The notes: a model not told the origin generated them from the letters alone. A DNA stretch of 12,828 nucleotides from PALSA-1004 sp046715035 (GCA_046715035.1 JBKJZR010000131.1:1-12828), one strand, 5' to 3'. Counted from the first letter of the stretch, positions 6,558 through 12,781 are shown. Numbers and translations: made by a program.

Positions 6558-6589
6558 CCGGCCCGGCGTGGCCGGCGTGCGCAGATTTT
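6557..6589 (+). terminator. Possible terminator after the adk cluster
   Basis: A perfect 7-bp stem GCCGGCC (6557-6563) / GGCCGGC (6570-6576) with a 6-nt loop starts at the stop codon. Only a short TTTT follows, at 6586-6589, nine bases from the stem. The stem is strong but the U-run is short and displaced, so it may be a weak intrinsic terminator or an RNA 3'-end stabiliser. A promoter motif begins 38 nt downstream, which fits a transcript boundary here. Confidence 0.45.
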
Positions 6590-6623
6590 CCGTATGGCGG
6601 GATTCAGCCCGGTGCGCGGCTGA

Positions 6624-6632
6624 TGCTAAAAT
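6624..6632 (+). promoter_or_regulatory. Extended -10 promoter for the pyrophosphate cluster
   Basis: TGCTAAAAT at 6624-6632 fits an extended -10 element (TGn plus TAAAAT). The -35 region is poor (TTCAGC at 6603-6608, 18-nt spacer). The start would be near 6639, about 50 nt before the PFK start codon. Confidence 0.5.
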
Positions 6633-6687
6633 AGCCAGTTGAATTATCCGGTTGCAGCTTGGCAACACCGCATAGCGAAGGCAGGAT

Positions 6688-7950
6688 ATGGCAAAAATGA
6701 ACGCGTTTTACGCACAATCGGGCGGCGTGACGGCAGTCATCAACGCGACGGCCTGCGGCGTCATCGAAACAGCGCGCAAGCATGCTTCCCGAATCGGCAA
6801 GGTCTATGCAGGCCGCGACGGCATCATCGGCGCGCTGACCGAAGACCTGATCGACACTTCCCGCGAATCGCCGGCCGCCATCCGCGCGCTGCGCCACACG
6901 CCCGCCGGCGCATTCGGATCGTGCCGCTACAAGCTCAAGAGCTACGAGGAAAACCGCGCGCAATACGACCGCCTGATCGAAGTGCTGAAAGCGCACGACA
7001 TCGGCTATTTCTTCTACAACGGCGGCAATGATTCCGCAGACACGGCATACAAGGTATCGCAGATTTCGGAAAAGCTGGGCTACCCGGTCATCTGCGTCGG
7101 CATCCCCAAGACCGTGGACAACGATCTGGTGGTCACGGATTGCTGTCCCGGCTTCGGCTCGGTGGCAAAATATGTCGCGACCAGCATACGCGAGGCCGGT
7201 TTCGACGTCGCCTCGATGGCGCGCACTTCGACCAAGGTTTTCGTGCTCGAAGTCATGGGGCGGCATGCCGGATGGATCACCGCGGCGTGCGGTCTCGCCG
7301 CCGAGAAAGCGGGCGACGCCCCGCAGCTGCTGTTGTTTCCGGAAATCGCCTTCGACGTCGAAAAATTTCTCGCGCGGGTCGAACAAGCCGTCAAACAATA
7401 CGGCTACTGCGCGATCGGCGTGTCCGAAGGACTGCGCGGCGACGACGGCAAGTTCCTGTCGGAATCCGGCCTCAAGGACGCCTTCGGCCACGCCCAGCTC
7501 GGCGGTGTGGCGCCGCTCATCGCCAACCTGGTCAAGGACCAGCTCGGTTACAAGTACCATTGGGCCGTTGCCGACTACCTGCAGCGCTCGGCACGCCATA
7601 TCGCTTCGCGCACGGATGCGCAACAGGCCTATGCCGTCGGCAAGGCTGCGGTCGAATATGCGCTCAAAGGGCGCAATGCGGTAATGCCGGTAATCGTGCG
7701 CAAGTCGAACCGGCCGTACAAATGGGCGATCGAGGCCGCCGATCTGAAAGACATTGCGAACCGCGAAAAGATGATGCCGCGGGACTACATCACCGACGAC
7801 GGCTTTCACATCACTGCGAAGTGCCGGCAGTACCTGGCGCCGTTGATTGCCGGCGAGGACTATCCTCCTTACAAGAACGGTCTGCCCGATTACGTGAAGC
7901 TTAAAAACGTCCCGGTGCGCAAGAAGCTCAAGACCGCGTTCAAGGTCTGA
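6688..7950 (+). CDS. pfp: Pyrophosphate-dependent 6-phosphofructokinase
   Basis: 420 residues. It catalyses reversible phosphorylation of fructose 6-phosphate using PPi. Phosphofructokinase motifs: SGGVTAVINA at 11-20, YAGRDGIIG at 40-48, GGND at 112-115, IPKTVDND at 139-146 (Asp144 the catalytic base), MGRHAGW at 190-196 and SEGLRG at 246-251. Two residues point to PPi rather than ATP as donor: Asp115, where ATP enzymes have Gly (GGDG), and Lys141, where they have Gly (PGT). The first Asp of the GGD motif is Asn114, which I recall from a subgroup of long PPi enzymes. ATG 6688 has GAAGG at 6677-6681; a second in-frame ATG is at 6697. It is followed by orf81 and hppA in the same direction, an arrangement known in methylotrophs. 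Confidence 0.92.
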   Translation: MAKMNAFYAQSGGVTAVINATACGVIETARKHASRIGKVYAGRDGIIGALTEDLIDTSRESPAAIRALRHTPAGAFGSCRYKLKSYEENRAQYDRLIEVLKAHDIGYFFYNGGNDSADTAYKVSQISEKLGYPVICVGIPKTVDNDLVVTDCCPGFGSVAKYVATSIREAGFDVASMARTSTKVFVLEVMGRHAGWITAACGLAAEKAGDAPQLLLFPEIAFDVEKFLARVEQAVKQYGYCAIGVSEGLRGDDGKFLSESGLKDAFGHAQLGGVAPLIANLVKDQLGYKYHWAVADYLQRSARHIASRTDAQQAYAVGKAAVEYALKGRNAVMPVIVRKSNRPYKWAIEAADLKDIANREKMMPRDYITDDGFHITAKCRQYLAPLIAGEDYPPYKNGLPDYVKLKNVPVRKKLKTAFKV

Positions 7951-7957
7951 GAAAAAC

Positions 7958-8032
7958 GTGAGGCGTAAAGCGTTAGGAGTGAGGGGTCAAAAGTCCAGCC
8001 GAACGCGATCGGGGTTTCGCCTCACCCCTCAC
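7958..8032. repeat. Stop-to-start inverted repeat between pfp and orf81 (GTGAGG words)
   Basis: GTGAGG occurs twice on the left (7958-7963 and 7979-7984). Its complement CCTCAC occurs twice on the right (8020-8025 and 8027-8032), giving two nested 6-bp stems; an alternative 9-bp pairing joins 7979-7987 to 8024-8032. The structure begins 7 nt after the pfp stop and ends 4 nt before the ATG at 8037. It is weaker than the other two stop-to-start repeats but has the same purine-left, pyrimidine-right design. Confidence 0.6.
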
Positions 8033-8036
8033 CCTC

Positions 8037-8282
8037 ATGCCCCGCCTGCGAACGATGACCCTCGATCGAGCAAAGGAATTGCTCAGGGTACAGGCGGATT
8101 TCGGCGGGCCCTACAACGCGAACTCCGCCAAGCTGATCCTTTCGGAAGTGATGCGCGAACACGGGCAGCAGGCGGTCGATGCGCTGATACACGAGATCGG
8201 CCTTGAGGGAATTTGCGGTTTCAGGCCGGGCACGCGCTTCGCACGCGGACTGGCACTGGGCCCGAGCAACGAGATTCGATAA
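8037..8282 (+). CDS. Small conserved-looking protein between pfp and hppA
   Basis: 81 residues from 8037, or 75 from the ATG at 8055 (MTLDRAKELLRV), which I think is closer to the family start; neither has a Shine-Dalgarno. The sequence looks helical, with a glycine-rich turn (VQADFGGPYNANSAKLILSEV) and a GFRPGTRF segment. There is no membrane helix, signal peptide or metal motif. I recall similar ~65-80 aa proteins beside PPi-dependent PFK genes but know of no assigned function. Its position between two PPi-using enzymes suggests a role tied to them (inference only). The gap to hppA is 43 nt, and the upstream repeat separates it from pfp. Confidence 0.75.
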   Translation: MPRLRTMTLDRAKELLRVQADFGGPYNANSAKLILSEVMREHGQQAVDALIHEIGLEGICGFRPGTRFARGLALGPSNEIR

Positions 8283-8325
8283 ACGTCCGCGCAAAGCGGC
8301 ACATAACCACGGGAGTGACGATTAA

Positions 8326-10380
8326 ATGAGTGCACAGTCGGGATTGATCATCGCATTGGCATGCGCGGCGATCGCTATTCTTTTCGGGATCGTGTGGGCG
8401 GCGAGCATTATGAAGCAGCCCGCGGGCAACGAGCGCATGCGCGAGATCGCCGCGGCGATCCAGCAGGGGGCGTCTGCGTATCTCAACCGCCAGTACACGA
8501 CCATTGCCATCGTCGGGGTAATCCTTTTCGTCGTCATCGGTTTTGCGCTGCACTCGTGGATTACGGCCGCCGGCTTCGCGCTCGGCGCGGTACTGTCGGG
8601 ACTGGCGGGCTATGTCGGCATGAACGTTTCCGTGCGCGCCAACGTACGCACCGCGGAGGCAGCGCGCACCGGCCTCAACGAAGCGCTGTCCATCGCTTTT
8701 CGCGGCGGCGCCATCACCGGGTTGTTGGTGGTAGGACTGGGGCTCCTGGGCGTGGCAGGTTTCTTCTATTTTCTGCTTAACGCCGCCGCCAGCGGCACGC
8801 CGCTCAAGGACATCGCGCATCCGCTGGTGGGACTTGCTTTCGGCGGCTCGCTGATCTCGATCTTCGCGCGCTTGGGGGGAGGCATTTTCACCAAGGGCGC
8901 GGACGTCGGCGCCGACCTCGTCGGCAAGGTTGAAGCCGGCATTCCCGAAGACGATCCGCGCAACCCCGCCGTGATCGCGGACAACGTCGGCGACAACGTC
9001 GGCGACTGCGCCGGCATGGCAGCCGACCTCTTCGAAACCTATGCAGTGACCATCGTCGCCACCATCATTCTCGGCGCGCTGCTGCTGTCCAAACCCGAAG
9101 TTGCGCTCAACGCGGCGATCTACCCGCTGGTCCTGGGCGGCGTTTCGATACTCGCCTCGATCGTCGGCTGCTTCTTTGTCAAAGCCCGTCCCGGCGGCAA
9201 GATCATGAATGCGCTTTACCGGGGGCTTGCCGTTGCCGGCGTGCTCGCCCTGATCGCCTTCTATTTCGTGACCCAGATGCTGATGGGCAATATCGGGACC
9301 TATTACCCGGAGCTCACGCCAATGAAACTGTTCGGCGCGGCGGTGATCGGGCTCATCCTGACGGCGCTGATGGTCGTGATCACCGAGTACTACACCGCAA
9401 CCGAATACGCACCGGTGCGTCACGTCGCGCAGGCGTCGACCACCGGCCACGCCACGAACATCATCGCCGGACTGGGCGTCTCGATGAAATCGACGGCCTG
9501 GCCGGTGATTGCGGTGTGTGCGGCCATCTATGGCGCTTACTCGTTCGGGGGACTGTACGGCATCGCGATCGCCGCAACCTCGATGCTCTCGATGACCGGC
9601 ATCATCGTCGCGCTCGACGCGTATGGTCCGATTACCGACAACGCGGGCGGTATCGCCGAAATGGCGGGGCTGCCGGAGTCGGTGCGCGCCATCACCGATC
9701 CGCTCGACGCGGTCGGTAATACGACGAAAGCGGTCACCAAGGGTTACGCGATCGGCTCGGCGGGGCTTGCTGCGCTGGTGCTGTTCGCGGACTACACGCA
9801 CGCGCTGGAGGCTGCGAACAAAGCCGTATCGTTCGATCTGTCGAACCATATGGTCATCATCGGGCTGTTCATTGGCGGCCTCGTGCCCTATCTGTTCGGC
9901 GCGATGGCGATGGAAGCGGTGGGCCGTGCCGCCGGCTCGGTGGTGGTCGAAGTGCGCCGCCAGTTCCGGGAGATCCCGGGCATCATGGAAGGGACCGGCA
10001 AACCGGACTACTCGCGTGCGGTCGACATGCTGACCAAGTCGGCGATCAAGGAGATGATCGTGCCCTCCATCCTGCCGGTGCTGATCCCGGTGGTCGTCGG
10101 TGTCGTGCTCGGGCCCCAGGCGCTCGGCGGCGTGCTGATGGGTTCGATCGTCACCGGATTGTTCGTGGCGATTTCCATGACGACCGGGGGTGGCGCGTGG
10201 GATAACGCCAAGAAATACATCGAGGACGGCCACCATGGCGGCAAGGGCTCGGACGCCCATAAAGCCGCGGTGACGGGCGATACGGTCGGCGACCCCTACA
10301 AAGATACTGCCGGCCCGGCCGTGAATCCGCTGATCAAGATCATCAACATCGTGGCGCTGCTGATCGTGCCGATCCTGTGA
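8326..10380 (+). CDS. hppA: K+-independent, proton-pumping membrane pyrophosphatase
   Basis: 684 residues, many hydrophobic helices (about 16 expected for the family). It hydrolyses PPi in the cytoplasm and pumps H+ across the membrane. Substrate-site motifs: GGGIFTKGADVGADLVGKVE at 184-203, EDDPRNPAVIADNVGDNVGDCAGM at 208-231, EYYTATEY at 353-360, DAYGPITDNAGGIAEM at 430-445, and the C-terminal GGGAWDNAKKYIE with KAAVTGDTVGDPYKDTAGPAVNPLIKI. Lys467 in GNTTKAVTKG, with Thr470, is the signature of the K+-independent class; K+-dependent enzymes have Ala at the first of these positions. ATG 8326 follows GGGAG at 8311-8315. It shares a TGATG stop/start with the next gene. By its overall pattern it is an H+ rather than Na+ pump. 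Confidence 0.96.
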   Translation: MSAQSGLIIALACAAIAILFGIVWAASIMKQPAGNERMREIAAAIQQGASAYLNRQYTTIAIVGVILFVVIGFALHSWITAAGFALGAVLSGLAGYVGMNVSVRANVRTAEAARTGLNEALSIAFRGGAITGLLVVGLGLLGVAGFFYFLLNAAASGTPLKDIAHPLVGLAFGGSLISIFARLGGGIFTKGADVGADLVGKVEAGIPEDDPRNPAVIADNVGDNVGDCAGMAADLFETYAVTIVATIILGALLLSKPEVALNAAIYPLVLGGVSILASIVGCFFVKARPGGKIMNALYRGLAVAGVLALIAFYFVTQMLMGNIGTYYPELTPMKLFGAAVIGLILTALMVVITEYYTATEYAPVRHVAQASTTGHATNIIAGLGVSMKSTAWPVIAVCAAIYGAYSFGGLYGIAIAATSMLSMTGIIVALDAYGPITDNAGGIAEMAGLPESVRAITDPLDAVGNTTKAVTKGYAIGSAGLAALVLFADYTHALEAANKAVSFDLSNHMVIIGLFIGGLVPYLFGAMAMEAVGRAAGSVVVEVRRQFREIPGIMEGTGKPDYSRAVDMLTKSAIKEMIVPSILPVLIPVVVGVVLGPQALGGVLMGSIVTGLFVAISMTTGGGAWDNAKKYIEDGHHGGKGSDAHKAAVTGDTVGDPYKDTAGPAVNPLIKIINIVALLIVPIL

Positions 10381-10901
10381 TGAAAGCCGCGCTGGCCGAC
10401 CGCAAAATCGTCACGCGGGGAGACTACTGGATCGCGCCTAACGCCACCGTGATCGGCTCGGTGGTGCTGGAGAACAACGCGAGCATATGGTTCAACGTCG
10501 TCGTGCGCGCCGACAACGATGTGATCACGATCGGCGAGAACTCGCAGGTCCAGGACGGCTCAGTGCTGCATACCGACCCGGGTTACCCCCTGACGGTGGG
10601 AAAGAACGTGAGCATCGGCCACATGGTGATGCTTCACGGCTGCACGATCGGCGACGGCAGCCTGATCGGCATCAAGAGCGTCATCATGAACGGGGCGGTG
10701 ATCGGGAGAAATTGCCTGGTCGGCGCCAACACGCTCATCGCGGAGGGCAAAGTGATACCCGACGGCTCGCTGGTGCTGGGCTCGCCAGGCAAGGTGGTGC
10801 GTCAGCTCAAGCCCGAAGAAATCGCGCGGGTCAACGAAACGGCTGACCACTACGTGCAGAACTTCCAGCGCTACCGTCGCGAGCTGAAACCCGAAAGCTG
10901 A
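10380..10901 (+). CDS. Gamma-class carbonic anhydrase / hexapeptide-repeat family protein
   Basis: 173 residues with left-handed beta-helix hexapeptide repeats throughout (for example VIGSVV, ITIGENSQVQDG, LTVGKNVSIG, CTIGDGSLIG, AVIGRNCLVG). His64, His81 and His86 (VLHTD, IGHMVMLHGC) match the three zinc ligands of gamma carbonic anhydrases, and Arg43/Asp45 and Gln57/Asp59 match structural and active-site positions. It resembles the YrdA/PaaY/CaiE group, in which true CO2 hydration activity is not always shown. The C-terminal helix (LKPEEIARVNETADHYVQNFQRYRREL) is typical. The start ATG at 10380 overlaps the hppA TGA by one base, so translation is probably coupled; a GTG at 10377 is less likely. 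Likely cytoplasmic. Confidence 0.9.
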   Translation: MKAALADRKIVTRGDYWIAPNATVIGSVVLENNASIWFNVVVRADNDVITIGENSQVQDGSVLHTDPGYPLTVGKNVSIGHMVMLHGCTIGDGSLIGIKSVIMNGAVIGRNCLVGANTLIAEGKVIPDGSLVLGSPGKVVRQLKPEEIARVNETADHYVQNFQRYRRELKPES

Positions 10902-10987
10902 CCGGGGGGTTCCAGCGCGATGCCGGGCGGCTGCCTGTGCAAGCCGTTCCGCTCAGCGCACAGTCCTGAAACAGGCGGTTCGGCAGC

Positions 10988-11062
10988 TTAGCGCAGGCCA
11001 AAGAACGACAGGATAGCGACGACGATGACGATCAGGCCAACGATATAGACGATATTGCTCAT
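10988..11062 (-). CDS. 24-residue single-helix membrane peptide
   Basis: ATG at 11062-11060 to TAA at 10990-10988. The peptide is MSNIVYIVGLIVIVVAILSF followed by FGLR, that is, one hydrophobic helix with a short positively ended C-terminus. A good Shine-Dalgarno GAGG lies about 10 nt upstream on the minus strand (within 11071-11076). I recall very similar ~24-aa peptides (ending ...LSFFGLR) in other proteobacteria. The length, composition and ribosome-binding site argue for a real gene. Function unknown. It is antisense to the gap after the carbonic anhydrase gene and points toward it. TATAA at 11086-11090 on the plus strand reads TTATA on the minus strand and could be part of a -10, but no clear -35 is seen. 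Confidence 0.6.
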   Translation of the reverse strand: MSNIVYIVGLIVIVVAILSFFGLR

Positions 11063-11227
11063 GGCTTGTTACCTCATTTGCGGGTTATAAGGAATTACAA
11101 TCCCAGACACCATGTCATCGTCCGCCTTTGCGCCGGCGCGTTCCGTACGCTCGCGTACATATGCCCGATCGCCCGCCGCCCGGTCCCGAACGACGTTTTG
11201 GCGGCACCGGTCCTGCCGCACCAGAGA

Positions 11228-11236
11228 TGTGATAAT
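11228..11236 (+). promoter_or_regulatory. Extended -10 promoter for the 76-aa gene
   Basis: TGTGATAAT at 11228-11236 is an extended -10 element with no convincing -35. The start would be near 11243, giving a leader of under 20 nt that still includes GAGG at 11250-11253, seven bases before the ATG at 11261. A 6-bp hairpin (11201-11206 with 11214-11219, GCGGCA/TGCCGC) lies just upstream. Confidence 0.45.
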
Positions 11237-11260
11237 GGTCGCCTTCCTTGAGGCGGCGTC

Positions 11261-11491
11261 ATGACGAAATTCGGCTTCAAGATCAAAACCCGCGGCGGTT
11301 TGCTGGTCGACAACCTGCTGATCGCCGCGCGCGACCGGGCCCAAGCCGAAGCCAAGCTCACCCAGATCTACCATCGCTGCGAAATACTCGAATGCCACGA
11401 AGTGCGGTCGCAGGTAAAGGACGAGACCGTCGATCTGGAAGGCGCGATCAACCTGATTACGCGGCACGACCGCAAGCCGGCAGGTAACTGA
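11261..11491 (+). CDS. Small hypothetical protein
   Basis: 76 residues, MTKFGFKIKTRGGLLVDNLLIAARDRAQAEAKLTQIYHRCEILECHEVRS and on to a charged C-terminus. It looks like a small soluble alpha/beta protein: a strand-rich start, a central amphipathic helix (ARDRAQAEAKLTQIYH) with a nearby CEILEC cysteine pair, then strands. No known domain is recognised. A clear Shine-Dalgarno (GAGG at 11250-11253) and extended -10 promoter support it as a single-gene unit. Codon use matches the neighbours. Its 3' side is a long gene-free stretch of mobile or repeat debris. Confidence 0.75.
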   Translation: MTKFGFKIKTRGGLLVDNLLIAARDRAQAEAKLTQIYHRCEILECHEVRSQVKDETVDLEGAINLITRHDRKPAGN

Positions 11492-11560
11492 TGTCTTCGC
11501 GGGCTCCGCTCGGCGTATCAAGGTCCCGTATCGAGGGCAGCGCGAATCAGAAAACCGCGC

Positions 11561-11624
11561 GATAGGGGTCGAGAAGAGCGTACGCTCTCCCCGCCCTGCG
11601 AACCGTGCGTGCGGTTCTCCCGCA
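11561..11624 (-). mobile_element. Possible degenerate group II intron 3' end (domains V-VI)
   Basis: Read on the minus strand, bases 11624-11600 give TGCGGGAGAACCGCACGCACGGTTC in two parts: a TGCGG/CCGCA tip stem with a GAGA loop, then a CG bulge and the CACGGTTC strand. This matches the 3' half of a group II domain V (normally GAGCCGTG...CACGGTTC). The 5' strand that should hold the catalytic AGC triad reads GGTTGGGT instead and cannot pair. Next, 11596-11561 forms a domain VI-like stem with a 14-bp palindrome (AGAGCGTACGCTCT, 11575-11588) and ends GACCCCTATC, like intron 3' ends with a branch-point A. No reverse transcriptase is present. It is read as an inactive relic; chance resemblance is possible. 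Confidence 0.4.
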
Positions 11625-11881
11625 ACCCAACCACGGGGTGCGCCCAGTCATCGCTTTATCCACCACTTTCAGCGTGACCGATTGCTTCCCGACTTCGCCA
11701 TGAATGAGCAGGCTCGTCGCAACACCCCGCCGAAACAGGTTCGTTATCCTGCGCACCCACAGTTCGCCTCCGGTTGCTCTCCACCCCGCCTCGCGGCGAC
11801 GCAGTTACCTTCGGCTACGCAGTCGTGGCACACTCCGCCACGGACTTCCACCGTGCGGTTATGGCGCCCTCGCGGGCGCAC

Positions 11882-11959
11882 TCATTCCAGCGGAAAGCTG
11901 GAATCCAGCAGTTTCAAAAAATATCCCCACTCCCGGATCCCGGCGTGCGCTGGGATGAC
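11882..11959. repeat. REP-like palindromic element
   Basis: Two hairpins: ATTCCAGC (11884-11891) / GCTGGAAT (11897-11904) with a 5-nt loop, and ATCCCGGCG (11937-11945) / CGCTGGGAT (11948-11956) with 8 of 9 pairs. The outer ends also pair (TCATTCCAGCG with CGCTGGGATGA, 10 of 11), so the whole is one larger inverted unit. This matches the widespread proteobacterial ATTCC(C/A)GC...GGGATGAC repeat class, whose translation gives the spurious string RIPACAGMTS, present here. The element sits between the end of parA and the intron-like debris. Confidence 0.7.
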
Positions 11960-12016
11960 TTCACTTGCTGAAGCCAATGTTCGACTGAGGTGCCTCGCCC
12001 TCGCTCGAGTCAGGTG

Positions 12017-12781
12017 TCAGGTGATAAAACCCGTCGCCTCGAGCTCGTCGAGCAAAGCCGTGTAGTCGCGGGCGCCGCGGCTCGTGGGCGCATGCGCGAA
12101 AACGTCGCAACCCTGTGCGGGGCTCTCCGCGAGACTGACATTCTCGGCGATGCGCGTGGCGCAGACATCGCTGCCGAACCGCTCGCGCAACTGGCGGTCG
12201 ATGGCCCAGGACATCCTGCGCCGTGCGTCGAAGCGCGTGATGACGAAGCGCCGCAGCGGCCGCTGCTTCAGCACCCGCTCCAGCGCCCGCAGCGTCTTTT
12301 CGACCTGTTCTGCGCCCCTGATCGCCAGATAATCGGCCGAAATCGGCACCAGCACCCGGTCGCATGCGAATATGCCGTTGAGCGAAAGCACGCCGAGCTG
12401 GGGAGACGCGTCCATCACGATCGGCCGTTCAGTGTTGAGGTTTTCCCGCACGATGCCGGTGTTAAGCCGGTTGAGCGCCTGCGGGCCCTTGCCGAATTGG
12501 GTGTCGACTTTTGCCAGATCGAGGTGCGAAGGGATGATCGTCCAGCCGGCGCAGTTCGGCCGCACGAGCGTGGCGAGCGGACGCGACTCCTGGTAGAACG
12601 CGTAAAGGCTGTCGCGGCCAGCGTCGACGATATTGCCGCTGATAGCGGACAGATGCGCCTGCGGATCCAGATCTATTACAAGAGGAGCTTTACCCCTCGC
12701 TGCCAGCAGGGCCGCAAGATTGAGAACGGTAGTGGTTTTCCCGACCCCGCCCTTCTGATTGAATACCACGATCTTTGCCAT
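12017..12781 (-). CDS. ParA/MinD-type P-loop ATPase (orphan ParA)
   Basis: 254 residues from the ATG at 12781. ParA ATPases dimerise on ATP, bind DNA nonspecifically and position cargo such as plasmids, chromosomes or protein clusters. Deviant Walker A KGGVGKTT at 10-17 with signature Lys10; Walker A' region VIDLDPQAHLS; Walker B-like PIVMDASPQLGVLSLNGI, in which DASPQLG replaces the common DCPPSLG; then VLVPISADYLAIRGAEQ, a typical ParA segment. Short N-terminus, so no DNA-binding HTH domain, as in chromosomal or cargo-type ParAs. The start at 12781 gives MAKIVVFNQKGG and has AGAGG six bases upstream; the frame extends further upstream without family resemblance. No ParB lies in the window, so it is called an orphan. 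A TATCAT at 12816-12811 (minus strand) could be its -10. Confidence 0.9.
   Translation of the reverse strand: MAKIVVFNQKGGVGKTTTVLNLAALLAARGKAPLVIDLDPQAHLSAISGNIVDAGRDSLYAFYQESRPLATLVRPNCAGWTIIPSHLDLAKVDTQFGKGPQALNRLNTGIVRENLNTERPIVMDASPQLGVLSLNGIFACDRVLVPISADYLAIRGAEQVEKTLRALERVLKQRPLRRFVITRFDARRRMSWAIDRQLRERFGSDVCATRIAENVSLAESPAQGCDVFAHAPTSRGARDYTALLDELEATGFIT

Larger units (their letters stand above)
11492..12016. other. Gene-free stretch with repeat and possible intron debris
   Basis: No convincing gene in 525 nt. From left to right it holds ~70 nt of unremarkable sequence, a group II intron domain V/VI-like structure read on the minus strand (11561-11624), about 250 nt that could be more of the same element, and a REP-like hairpin pair (11882-11959). 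Short open frames cross it in several phases, but none has a ribosome-binding site or family resemblance. Confidence 0.7.

Noticed and set aside
8221..10260. A 679-residue open frame on the minus strand opposite hppA
   Set aside because: It is His/Arg/Asp-rich low-complexity sequence with no family resemblance, exactly antisense to the certain hppA gene; long antisense frames are expected in GC-rich coding DNA.
10920..10986. Possible terminator after the carbonic anhydrase gene (CTGTGC/GCACAG type pairings)
   Set aside because: The stems are short, the loops long and no U-run follows.
11547..11756. A 69-residue minus-strand open frame
   Set aside because: It lies across the intron-like structure, is Arg-rich, and has no family resemblance or ribosome-binding site.
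11682..12065. A 127-residue plus-strand open frame ending in parA
   Set aside because: It contains RIPACAGMTS, the hallmark translation of a palindromic repeat, and overlaps parA antisense; no Shine-Dalgarno.
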